From Pelagibacteraceae bacterium (lineage in GTDB: Bacteria > Pseudomonadota > Alphaproteobacteria > Pelagibacterales > Pelagibacteraceae): a DNA stretch of 26,606 bases. The notes below the pieces were generated by a model. The model saw only the letters and a program-made list of their open reading frames with translations. It was not told the origin of the DNA and ran no database searches. Positions 15,907 to 23,619 of the stretch are shown here, piece after piece. A program made the translations under genes and the position numbers. The stretch spans positions 1 through 26,606 of the forward strand of contig PAFH01000016.1 in the NCBI GenBank assembly GCA_002704145.1. Direction: 5' to 3'. Numbering within the stretch: the stretch's first letter is position 1; each line of letters opens with the position of its first letter.

Positions 15907-16800
15907 CTAGGCTGCTAAATTATTTTTAATTTCAAATTTTAAATCGTTTAATTTTTTGATCAAATCTTTCTTTTCCTTTGAATTTAAAGTAACCAAAGGA
16001 GGCAATAAGTTCTTAAAATTCTCTTCTTTAGTAGACATATAGCTGTGTAAAGCTGAAATTAAATTGTAGCCATCAAAAACGTTTCTGACTGCAACTAATT
16101 TTTCATTTTGAGTTTGTTCTATTTTGTTTTCAAAATCGTCGAAAACTTTTCTGGCAAGCGGGGCTGTCACGTTACAAATAGCTGAAATGATTCCACTATT
16201 ACCAATCTCTAATCCTTTTAATAATTTCTTTTCAGTTCCAGGAAACATTAAAAAATTTGGTAGTTTCAAATTCTCAAATAAATTAGAAGTTGAGTCCTTG
16301 CAGCCAATTATATTATCTGGAAAAGCTTTTACAAGTTTGGTAACTGCCTCAGCAGAAAATTTATATCCACTCAGCAGTTCAAAATTATATAAAATAATTT
16401 TGATTTTAGGAACTTTAGAGATTATAAGTGAATAAAAATTAAATACTCCCTCATCAGTATTGCCTTTATAGTATGCTGGTGGCATTATTAAAAAATCTTT
16501 GAATCCATATTCAAATCCATATTTTATTAAATCTATTGTTTCTTTTAAAGAGTTACATCCGGTGCCTAGAAAGAATTGTTTTTTTAATTTATGATTAGCA
16601 ATTTTAGTAATTAAATTTTTTTTCTCGGAAATTGAAATTAATTGACTCTGACCTGTAGAACCAAAAAATATAGCCCCGTGTAAACCGTTATTAATTGTAG
16701 ATGCTGCATGTGCGATCGTAGCATCCACATTCAATGAATAATCATCGTTTAATATGCTGCATGTAGCGCTATAGATACCTCTAATCATAATCTTACCCAA
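15907..16800 (-). CDS. DapA-like class I aldolase (DHDPS/N-acetylneuraminate lyase superfamily)
   Basis: The 297-residue TIM-barrel protein belongs to the superfamily that forms a Schiff base with pyruvate or a related keto acid. The Schiff-base lysine is K168 (GCKDST) and the supporting tyrosine Y138 (ILYNFE). The substrate loop is GSTGQS at 47-52 instead of the GTTGES of true dihydrodipicolinate synthase, and the usual YNxP has lost its Pro. It may therefore be a different lyase or aldolase rather than DapA. A second Met at residue 5 (MIRGIY) is an alternative start. It leads the minus-strand group with cfa and the coiled-coil gene. Confidence 0.85.
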   Translation of the reverse strand: MGKIMIRGIYSATCSILNDDYSLNVDATIAHAASTINNGLHGAIFFGSTGQSQLISISEKKNLITKIANHKLKKQFFLGTGCNSLKETIDLIKYGFEYGFKDFLIMPPAYYKGNTDEGVFNFYSLIISKVPKIKIILYNFELLSGYKFSAEAVTKLVKAFPDNIIGCKDSTSNLFENLKLPNFLMFPGTEKKLLKGLEIGNSGIISAICNVTAPLARKVFDDFENKIEQTQNEKLVAVRNVFDGYNLISALHSYMSTKEENFKNLLPPLVTLNSKEKKDLIKKLNDLKFEIKNNLAA

Positions 16801-16835
16801 TTTATTGTATCTAAGTTATATAGTTAGAATCAAGT

Positions 16836-17762
16836 ATGAAAATTCTTTGTATAAACGCAAGAAAAGGTATGGGAGATCAGATTATTTTTCTACCCTATAT
16901 CCATGCTATTTCACAAAAATTCAAAACACCAGTTTCGTTGTTAGCTAAAGATAATTCCAGAGCAAAGGATCTCTTAGATGAGGATAGGCATGTTAATGAG
17001 GTTATTTCTCTTAAAAAAGAGATGGATGGTATAGGTGGAATTTTTAAATTAACAAGTGAGTTGAAAAAAAGAGCTTTTGACAAAATCTTTATTTTTAATT
17101 CATCGTTAAGATACAATTTGATTGCGAGATTAGCAGGAATTAAGTCAATTTATCAATACCCTTTTAGTTTTGGTAAAAAAGATAATATGGTGATTAGTGC
17201 AAAAATTTTTTCTGAAGATATAACTAACAAAGTTGTCTCAACAGAACCTAATCTAATAATTAATGATAAAGAGAATAATATTGATAAAAATTTTAAACAT
17301 GTTGTTTTTGGAATTTCGGCCAGTGGCAAAACAAAAATTTGGAATATAAATAATTATATAAAGTTGGGACAAGAGATATCGAAAAAGATTAAGTGTAAAT
17401 TTTATATAGCTGCTGGTCCTAATGATATTGAATTAATCAATAAGTTTAAAAACTCAGATATTGGAAAAAATTCTATTTCTTTTGAAAAGTTAAGCATTAA
17501 AGAAATTCTTCCAATTATAAAAAATTGTGATTGTTATATTGGTAATGATACAGGTTTTGCTCATATATCCGTAGCTCTTAAAATAAAATCTTTGGTAATT
17601 TTTATGGATACTCCAATCAAAGTTTATGGTCGATACGCACCAGCTATCATGTCTACTGTAGAACCAGAAGGAGAACATGAAAGCACGGTTCACGATACTT
17701 TAGGTGCTGATGCAGTTTCCTTTGATGAAGTTTTAAATAAATCAATTGAAATACTCAACTAA
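16836..17762 (+). CDS. Glycosyltransferase family 9 (heptosyltransferase-like)
   Basis: GT9 enzymes transfer heptose or related sugars onto lipopolysaccharide cores at the inner membrane. The 308-residue protein has the N-terminal ILCINARKGMGDQIIFLP, with the family's GxGD motif. In the C-terminal domain it has the donor-binding segment CDCYIGNDTGFAHISVAL, which is characteristic of GT9, preceded by the strand FYIAAGPND. No other LPS genes are adjacent, so the acceptor cannot be inferred. Its 3' end overlaps the corrected end of the J-protein gene by 8 nt. Confidence 0.85.
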   Translation: MKILCINARKGMGDQIIFLPYIHAISQKFKTPVSLLAKDNSRAKDLLDEDRHVNEVISLKKEMDGIGGIFKLTSELKKRAFDKIFIFNSSLRYNLIARLAGIKSIYQYPFSFGKKDNMVISAKIFSEDITNKVVSTEPNLIINDKENNIDKNFKHVVFGISASGKTKIWNINNYIKLGQEISKKIKCKFYIAAGPNDIELINKFKNSDIGKNSISFEKLSIKEILPIIKNCDCYIGNDTGFAHISVALKIKSLVIFMDTPIKVYGRYAPAIMSTVEPEGEHESTVHDTLGADAVSFDEVLNKSIEILN

Positions 17763-18263
17763 AATCTGTTTTGATTATTTTATCAACTGCCGAATTTACA
17801 AGCTTTGATAATTCCTCTGTTTGTATTTCAGTATTTCTATCTGGATGAATTTTTTTTGTAATTTTTTTGCAACTTTCAAAACCTCCTCTTTAGAACAGCC
17901 TTTACTTAAACCCAGCAGTTTATAAGCTTCCTCAGTGCTTAAACTAGAAGTTCCTTGACTACGACTAGATTGACCTTGGGTAAACCTGCCTGAGTTTTTC
18001 ATAAACTGTATCAATCTCCATAACTGAAACATTTGCAAAGCAGTGAATCCTTTGATCTTTAGACCGGAGAGTATAATTAACCAAAAAGGCAAGGAAAAAA
18101 GAAATTTACCCCCTAGCGTAAAAATCGCTGTTAAAACTATTGATAAATATACTGCAAATTTTTTTATTGTTGACGCGATTTTTTTTGAACTCACACGTGC
18201 TAAATAATTTAAAATTATGTACAAGGTGATAAAAATGATAATAGCTAAAAAGATATAATTCAT
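17755..18263 (-). CDS. Membrane-anchored C-terminal J-domain protein (Tim14/Pam18-like), frameshifted before HPD
   Basis: J proteins stimulate Hsp70 (DnaK). Here hydrophobic helices (about 3-19 and 36-68) precede a Gly/Ser-rich linker and a C-terminal J domain, the order seen in mitochondrial Pam18/Tim14 and related alphaproteobacterial proteins. The J domain begins EEAYKLLGLSKGCSKEEVLK. As given, the frame then runs KKFIQIEIL and stops at 17796. Adding one base to the A8 run (17850-17857 on this strand) gives LQKKIHPDRNTEIQ, restoring the HPD motif and a natural end at 17755 (169 residues). The start is only 13 nt from the oligopeptidase start. Sequencing error, slippage or decay could explain the shift. 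Confidence 0.75.
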
Positions 18264-18276
18264 ATAATTAATTCTT

Positions 18277-20346
18277 ATGAAAACACCTTATCTTAGAAGA
18301 CAAGAAGAAGTAAAGACTGCACATGGTTACACTTGGTCAGACTATTATAGTTGGATTCATCAATCCAATTGTTTGGAAATTTTAAGAGATAAAAGCAAAT
18401 TAAACCCTGAAGTTAGAACATATCTAGAAGAAGAAAACGCTTATACCGAAAAAAGCATGAACGACACCAAAGATATACAAAAACAATTATTTGAGGAAAT
18501 TGAAGGAAGAATAAAGTTAGAGGATGAAAGCCTAAAATATAAAGATAGAAAATATGAATATTGGTCGAAAACTACAAAAGAAGGAAATTATTCTAAATAT
18601 CTTAGAAAAAAAATTGGTGAGGAAAAAGTTGAAATATATTGGGATGGAGATGTAGAGGCTAAAGGCAAAAAGTTTTTTAGCGCTGGAGATATTCAAGTTT
18701 CTAATAACGATGAGATGTTAGCTTATTCAATAGACGATAAAGGGAGTGAATATTTTACGATTTTTGTAAGAAATATTAACGATGAAAAAATTATTGAAGA
18801 GCCTATTTTAGAAACTTCTGGTGGAATTACATGGGCATATGATGATAAATCTTTCTTTTATAGTAAGCTCGATAAACTTCACCGTCCTAGAAAAATATTT
18901 CAGCACGTTTTAGGTACTTCTCCAAAGGATGACAAATTAGTCTACAACGAGTCAGATGAACGGTTCACAGTATCTCTTAGTTTAACATCTGATGAAAATT
19001 ATTACATATTATCTGCAACAGAACATACTACCTCTGAGGTTTATTATATTCATAAAGATGATAAGAAATTAGAACCAAAATTATTTATTAAACGTGAGGA
19101 TGGTGTTGAATATTCCATAAATAGTTGGGCAGGATTTTTTTGGATGAATACCAATAAAGACGCTGAGGATTTTAAAGTAGCTAAGTGTTCTCATGAAAAT
19201 ATAAATCAATGGGAGGATTTTATTCCTGCTAAACCTGGAACTTTAGTTGGAGGACTAACTTTTTTAAATGATTGGATAATCAGATCAGAAACATCAAATG
19301 CATTGTCAAAAATTTACGTAAGAGATTTTAAAAATAATAAAGAAGAAGAATTAATCATTACTGAGGAAAAAGTAATCAGCCCTGGTATTAGTTTAATGCA
19401 AAAAAATAAAAATACTGACTTGATAAGGATAGGATATGAATCTCCTAAGACACCCTCAAGAATTTTTGAATATAATTTAAAAACTAAGGAAAAAAAATTA
19501 GTTAAAGAACAAATTATTCCCTCCGGGCATAACAGAGATGACTATATTGTGGAAAGACTTGAAGTAGAGGGTCATGATGGTTATTTAATCCCCATTACAG
19601 TAACACGTAATAAAAAAACAAAACTAGATGGAACTGCTCATGTACTGCAGTATGGATATGGATCTTATGGTATGTCGGCACCAATTGGATTTTCTTCTTC
19701 AAGATTAAGTCTCATCAATCGAGATATTATTTGGGTGACGTGTCACATACGAGGAGGACTTGAGAAAGGAATGGCTCATTGGAAAGGTGGAAAAATGTTA
19801 AATAAGAAAAATACTTTTTTTGATTTTATAAGTTGCAGTAAATATTTAATTGAAAAAAAATATACTAGTGAAAAAAAAATAATAATTTTTGGTGGAAGTG
19901 CTGGTGGTTTATTAACTTCTAATGTCGTTAATCAGATTCCTAATCTTCTTTTAGGTGCAATCATGGCTGTTCCTTTTTGTGACAACTTAACTACAAATAT
20001 GGATCACTCTCTTCCTTTAAGTAAAGGAGAGCTCAGAGAATTTGCGGACGCAAAAGGTAATAAGAATCATTTTGAATATATTAGATCATATGCACCATAT
20101 GACAATTTGGAAAAAAAAGATTATCCTAATATATTAATTACAACCTCTTTGTCTGACTCTCGAGTTCTTTATGATGAACCAACAAAATATTGTGCTAAAT
20201 TAAGATATTTAAAAACAGATAATAACCTGCTTCTTTTAAAATGTGAAATGGATGCGGGGCATTCAGGCAAAAGTGGGCGAACTTCAGCAATTGAAGAAGT
20301 TGCTTTTGACTATGCATTTGCTTTAAAAATTTCTGGAAAACTATAA
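18277..20346 (+). CDS. ptrB: Oligopeptidase B-type serine peptidase (S9A, prolyl oligopeptidase family)
   Basis: S9A oligopeptidases cut short peptides in the cytoplasm, oligopeptidase B after basic residues. The 689-residue protein has an N-terminal beta-propeller (about 70-400) and a C-terminal alpha/beta-hydrolase domain. The catalytic Ser is S541 in FGGSAGG, the Asp D627 in SDSRVLYDEP, and the His H662 in DAGHSGKSGR. The early DYYSWIHQSN segment and the HIRGGLEKGMAHW segment before the nucleophile are family landmarks. Length is normal. Specificity for Arg/Lys was not read from the sequence. It is divergent from the J-protein gene. Confidence 0.9.
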   Translation: MKTPYLRRQEEVKTAHGYTWSDYYSWIHQSNCLEILRDKSKLNPEVRTYLEEENAYTEKSMNDTKDIQKQLFEEIEGRIKLEDESLKYKDRKYEYWSKTTKEGNYSKYLRKKIGEEKVEIYWDGDVEAKGKKFFSAGDIQVSNNDEMLAYSIDDKGSEYFTIFVRNINDEKIIEEPILETSGGITWAYDDKSFFYSKLDKLHRPRKIFQHVLGTSPKDDKLVYNESDERFTVSLSLTSDENYYILSATEHTTSEVYYIHKDDKKLEPKLFIKREDGVEYSINSWAGFFWMNTNKDAEDFKVAKCSHENINQWEDFIPAKPGTLVGGLTFLNDWIIRSETSNALSKIYVRDFKNNKEEELIITEEKVISPGISLMQKNKNTDLIRIGYESPKTPSRIFEYNLKTKEKKLVKEQIIPSGHNRDDYIVERLEVEGHDGYLIPITVTRNKKTKLDGTAHVLQYGYGSYGMSAPIGFSSSRLSLINRDIIWVTCHIRGGLEKGMAHWKGGKMLNKKNTFFDFISCSKYLIEKKYTSEKKIIIFGGSAGGLLTSNVVNQIPNLLLGAIMAVPFCDNLTTNMDHSLPLSKGELREFADAKGNKNHFEYIRSYAPYDNLEKKDYPNILITTSLSDSRVLYDEPTKYCAKLRYLKTDNNLLLLKCEMDAGHSGKSGRTSAIEEVAFDYAFALKISGKL

Positions 20347-20367
20347 AATTTTATTTGGAGAAAGTAT

Positions 20368-20673
20368 TCAAAAGCAGTTCTTGCTGCTAAAACCTACTAC
20401 AATATTTTTTGGATTTATTTCAAATTTTCTCTCGCATTTAATTTTGAATTTTTCACTCAAGTAGATGTAATTTCTATTTCTATTTTCAAGAAACTTTATT
20501 TTATCTGGTTGGCCATAACTAATTTTAAGTTCATTTTCAGATTTATTTAACCATTTATTTAAGTTTTTTTCTTCGATTTTCGTTTTTTCTTCAATTTTAG
20601 TTGATACAGTTTGACAGGATAAAAAAAGCGATGAAATTAGTATTGTAAATAAAAGTGAAATTAATTTTCTCAT
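20368..20673 (-). CDS. Small lipoprotein of unknown function
   Basis: The 101-residue product begins MRKLISLLFTILISSLFLSC, a clear lipoprotein signal with lipobox FLSC and the acylated Cys at residue 20. The mature part has a short imperfect tandem repeat (KIEEKTKIEEK). A domain with WLNKSENELKISYGQPDKI follows, loosely like small outer-membrane-associated folds of the SmpA/BamE kind. Two late cysteines (KCERK and KNCF) could form a disulfide. It is convergent with the oligopeptidase gene, 21 nt away. The family assignment is weak. Confidence 0.7.
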   Translation of the reverse strand: MRKLISLLFTILISSLFLSCQTVSTKIEEKTKIEEKNLNKWLNKSENELKISYGQPDKIKFLENRNRNYIYLSEKFKIKCERKFEINPKNIVVGFSSKNCF

Positions 20674-20730
20674 AATGATAATTTTATTTTACACTTATTA
20701 CTTATAAACAGAAATATTACCTTCAGGTTG

Positions 20731-20736
20731 TATAAT
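20731..20736 (+). promoter_or_regulatory. Candidate -10 element (TATAAT) for the purine permease gene
   Basis: A perfect TATAAT lies about 75 nt before the permease ATG in the longest intergenic gap (136 nt). There is no convincing -35 sequence at the right distance, and such hexamers are common in AT-rich DNA. If used, it leaves a leader of roughly 65 nt containing the AGGAGG site. Confidence 0.3.
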
Positions 20737-20795
20737 TAAATAAAAGTCAATATTTCAAAGGATTTTATTCACGAATCGGAGTATTTAACTTTTAT

Positions 20796-20801
20796 AGGAG
20801 G
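20796..20801 (+). promoter_or_regulatory. Strong ribosome binding site AGGAGG for the permease
   Basis: AGGAGG is eight bases before the ATG at 20810 and eleven before a second in-frame ATG at 20813, which favours the first. Consensus sites this strong are rare in the window, so this gene may be translated heavily. Confidence 0.75.
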
Positions 20802-20809
20802 TTTTTTTT

Positions 20810-22120
20810 ATGATGGATAAATATTTTGAGTATAAGAAGCACAAAACAAATTTTAGAACCGAAGTAATTGCTGGCGTAACTACATTTCTTACAATGGCAT
20901 ATATCATGTTTCTAAATCCCTTTATTCTATCTGGAGAGTTCGCTGGACCAGAAAAAGGTTTTTTTGATTTTGGGGCAGTTTTTACTGCCACAATAATAGC
21001 AACTTCAATAGCATGTTTTATCATGGCGTTTTACGGCAAAACATGGCCAATAGGTTTAGCTCCTGGAATGGGCATTAATGCTTTTGTTGCGTTTGGAGTA
21101 GTGGCTGGGATGGGTTATACGCCCCAAGCTGCTCTTGGTGCAGTTTTAGTTGCAGGTGTATTATTTTTAATAATATCATTAACACCAATTAGAGCTTGGT
21201 TAATAAACTCTATTCCGAAAAGTTTAAAACTTGGGATAGGAGCTGGTATTGGATTATTCTTAGCAATAATCGGCTTAGAAATTATGGGTGTGGTTGGAGA
21301 TCATCCAGTAACACTTGTTACTTTGGGTGATATCAAAAACCCACTAGTAATGCTTGCTTGTTTGGCTTTCGTGGTGATGATTGTTTTGGAAAAAATGAAA
21401 GTTAAGGGTAATATTATAATTGGTATTCTTGTTTTTAGTATAATTGCTTGGGCGACTGGATTAGCTAAATTCAATGGAGTTGTAGGGTCAATTCCGCCAA
21501 TGACTTACCTTTTTGCTTTTGATTTAACAGCAGCTTTTACAGCTGGAATGTCAACTGTAATCTTTACTCTGTTGTTTATTGATTTTTTTGACACCGCAGG
21601 CACTTTGACTTCAGTAGCAAACGTAGCTGGTAAAGTCGATAGACAAGGAAAAGTAAAAGACATTAATAAGGCTATGCTTTCCGATAGCGTTGGTACTGTT
21701 GCTGGAGCACTAATGGGTACTACAACTGTTACAAGTTATGTCGAGTCTGGTGCTGGAGTTAAAGCTGGAGGACGTACAGGAATGACTTCTTTAGTTATAG
21801 GGGTTTTATTCTTAGCTTGTTTATTTTTTTCACCTTTAGCAACAAGTTTGCCAAAAGAGATAGATGGTGCAGCTTTGTTGTATGTTGCAATTTTATTCGT
21901 AAGAAATATTACAAGTATAGATTGGGATGATATAGCTGAATCTGGGCCTGCAGTAGTGGCTATGATTACTATGCCTTTAACTTATAGTATAAGTAACGGT
22001 ATAGCTTTGGCTTTTATATCTTACGCTTTAATCAAAATTTTATCAGGGAAATTTTCTAAAACTTCACCTGCTATTTGGGTAATTGCAATATTAAGTGTTT
22101 TAAGTTTTTATGTAGCTTAA
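20810..22120 (+). CDS. NCS2-family purine permease (AzgA/PbuG-like)
   Basis: The 436-residue protein is an inner-membrane transporter with about 12 to 14 hydrophobic segments, of the AzgA/PbuG/GhxP branch that imports adenine, guanine or hypoxanthine with protons. Landmarks are RTEVIAGVTTFLTMAYIMF near the start, GLAPGMGINAF (about 82-92), the LGIGAGIGLF segment, FIDFFDTAGTLTSVANVAGK and TTTVTSYVESGAG. The AzgA branch is typified by the FDTAGTL motif. It has a consensus ribosome site. It faces a purine phosphoribosyltransferase gene, which suggests uptake and salvage of the same base. Confidence 0.93.
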   Translation: MMDKYFEYKKHKTNFRTEVIAGVTTFLTMAYIMFLNPFILSGEFAGPEKGFFDFGAVFTATIIATSIACFIMAFYGKTWPIGLAPGMGINAFVAFGVVAGMGYTPQAALGAVLVAGVLFLIISLTPIRAWLINSIPKSLKLGIGAGIGLFLAIIGLEIMGVVGDHPVTLVTLGDIKNPLVMLACLAFVVMIVLEKMKVKGNIIIGILVFSIIAWATGLAKFNGVVGSIPPMTYLFAFDLTAAFTAGMSTVIFTLLFIDFFDTAGTLTSVANVAGKVDRQGKVKDINKAMLSDSVGTVAGALMGTTTVTSYVESGAGVKAGGRTGMTSLVIGVLFLACLFFSPLATSLPKEIDGAALLYVAILFVRNITSIDWDDIAESGPAVVAMITMPLTYSISNGIALAFISYALIKILSGKFSKTSPAIWVIAILSVLSFYVA

Positions 22121-22127
22121 TAAATTC

Positions 22128-22153
22128 TAAGGGCCAGCACCAGCTGGCCCTTA
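22128..22153. terminator. Bidirectional terminator hairpin between permease and phosphoribosyltransferase
   Basis: TAAGGGCCAGC (22128-22138) pairs perfectly with GCTGGCCCTTA (22143-22153) around the loop ACCA. An 11-pair GC-rich stem is exceptional in this AT-rich region. It lies just after the permease stop and includes the stop codon of the convergent gene (22151-22153), so it can serve both transcripts. U-tracts are weak on both sides. Confidence 0.75.
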
Positions 22154-22675
22154 ACTTCTATGTTTCTTAACTAAGTCTTCTATTCCTGTTTCTTCATAGC
22201 GTTCGAAAGGCTGAACTATCCAAGGGTTACTATCTAATTTTTGTGCACAAAAATCAGGCTCAAAACTAGAAGCTTTTTTTTTCCAAAGAACAGCTGTCTT
22301 AATATTCTTTATGTTTCCTTTTAACGGAGGATAATCCTTTAACCACTGGATACTTTTGTTCAATGTTACGCCTGTATCGGACAAATCATCACATAAAAGT
22401 ATGTTTCCCCTCATATCTTGAACCGTTGAACTCATCTCTCTAGAAAATACTAGCTCTCCTTGTTGATCTTCAATTCCTTTACCTGAGTAAGACTCAACAG
22501 CAAGATAAGCACACTTTAATTTAAAAATTCTACTAAGAACATCTATAATAGGCGCTCCACCTCTCATAATTCCAATTAACATGTCAGGCTTAAATCCACT
22601 TTTGTGAATTTGAACTGCTAGTTTTTCTGTAATTAGATTATATTCTTTCCAATCTATGATAAGTTTCTCAGCCAT
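22151..22675 (-). CDS. Purine phosphoribosyltransferase (hypoxanthine/xanthine-guanine type)
   Basis: The 174-residue protein joins a purine base to PRPP to make a nucleotide. The PRPP loop is ILLCDDLSDTGVTL (acidic pair, then D-T-G). The pyrophosphate-binding region is LIGIMRGGAPI. It resembles the COG2236/Gpt group more than HisG or Apt, with the SNPWIVQPFERYEE segment near the end. Base specificity is not readable. It converges on the purine permease gene with a shared hairpin and diverges from the DUF1330 gene over 33 nt. Confidence 0.87.
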   Translation of the reverse strand: MAEKLIIDWKEYNLITEKLAVQIHKSGFKPDMLIGIMRGGAPIIDVLSRIFKLKCAYLAVESYSGKGIEDQQGELVFSREMSSTVQDMRGNILLCDDLSDTGVTLNKSIQWLKDYPPLKGNIKNIKTAVLWKKKASSFEPDFCAQKLDSNPWIVQPFERYEETGIEDLVKKHRS

Positions 22676-22708
22676 AGAAAAAACTAAATTATTTTAAAGG
22701 AGTTGTAA

Positions 22709-22996
22709 ATGAAAGGTTATGTCGTTTGTGTTTATAAAAGTATAAGTAATCAAGAAAAACTTAAAGAATATGCTATTAAAGCAAGAAAAGCAGTTGAAAA
22801 ATTTAAAGGCACATTTTTAATTAGAGGCGGTAAAGCTACAGCAAATGAAGGTGATAAATCGCCTAGAACTGTAGTTATAGAATTTTCATCTTATGCTGAA
22901 GCAAATTTATTTTATAATTCAAAAGAATATCAAGACGCTCATGAAATTTTAAAAGGAAATGTTGTTAGGCATCACCAAACTGTTGAAGGTATTTAA
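22709..22996 (+). CDS. DUF1330 family protein
   Basis: The 95-residue protein has the DUF1330 dimeric alpha/beta-barrel pattern: MKGYVVCVYKSISNQEKLKEY, an internal FLIRGGKATANEG and RTVVIEFSSYAEANLFYNS, then EYQDAHEIL. The family has no firmly established activity. AAAGGAG six bases before the ATG is a good ribosome site and fixes the start. It overlaps the 3' end of the AlkA-like gene by four bases in convergent orientation. Confidence 0.9.
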   Translation: MKGYVVCVYKSISNQEKLKEYAIKARKAVEKFKGTFLIRGGKATANEGDKSPRTVVIEFSSYAEANLFYNSKEYQDAHEILKGNVVRHHQTVEGI

Positions 22997-23619
22997 TATT
23001 GTATAGGTTCATTATCGATGGATCTCCATAAATACCAAGTGGCTACCGAACAGTAGGGTGTAAATTTTTTATAAAGCTTATCTAAAAAACTTTTTGGTGG
23101 AAAATATTGTTTATTATAATTGTTTGAAATAGCTCGAAGAAGTCCAATATCTTGTAGTGGCCAAATATTTGAGCGATTAAATGTAAAAAGTAATATCATT
23201 TCAGCTGACCATCTTCCTATTTGTCTTAATTCTGATAAATATTCAATAGCTTCATCATCAGTCATCTTATTGATAATCGTTGGCTTAAAAGTTTTGTTTA
23301 TTGTTCTCTTAGCTAAATCTTTTATACCTATAACTTTTTGTTTACTCAATCCGCAGCTTTTGAGACTATTAAATGTTAATTTATTTACTACCTTAGGAGT
23401 AATTTTATTTTTACATTTTTTTTGGAATCTAAGAAAAACAGAATTGGCGGCAGCCACACTAATTTGTTGTCCAATAATGCTTTTACAAAGTGAAAAAAAA
23501 ACATCGTTACGGGTTATAAGATTTCCATCTTTATATTTATAAATAAGTTTTTTCATAACTTTATCTTTTTTAGATAAAATTTTTTTTGCTTTAGCCCAAT
23601 ATTTAGGGGCTTTGCTCAT
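22993..23619 (-). CDS. DNA-3-methyladenine glycosylase II (AlkA-type HhH-GPD)
   Basis: The enzyme removes alkylated purines from DNA and starts base excision repair. The 208-residue protein is a minimal HhH-GPD glycosylase with SIIGQQIS (47-54), the helix-hairpin-helix LRQIGRWSAEM (131-141) and catalytic D157 in WPLQDIGLLRA. It lacks the N-terminal domain of E. coli AlkA, as shorter bacterial members do. There is no iron-sulfur cysteine cluster, so it is not an endonuclease III. Its ATG overlaps the stop of the transporter gene (ATGA), so the two are probably translated together. Confidence 0.9.
   Translation of the reverse strand: MSKAPKYWAKAKKILSKKDKVMKKLIYKYKDGNLITRNDVFFSLCKSIIGQQISVAAANSVFLRFQKKCKNKITPKVVNKLTFNSLKSCGLSKQKVIGIKDLAKRTINKTFKPTIINKMTDDEAIEYLSELRQIGRWSAEMILLFTFNRSNIWPLQDIGLLRAISNNYNKQYFPPKSFLDKLYKKFTPYCSVATWYLWRSIDNEPIQY

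Noticed and set aside
16124..16435. 103-residue plus-strand frame inside the DapA-like gene
   Set aside because: It is antisense to a conserved enzyme and has no recognisable features; it is a shadow frame.
20593..20628. Tandem repeat KIEEKTKIEEK in the small lipoprotein as a functional repeat
   Set aside because: Only two imperfect copies are present in low-complexity Lys/Glu coding, easily explained by composition.
20674..20809. Purine riboswitch upstream of the permease gene
   Set aside because: I could not find the conserved core of the guanine/adenine or preQ1 classes in this 136-nt leader; only a TATAAT and AGGAGG are evident.
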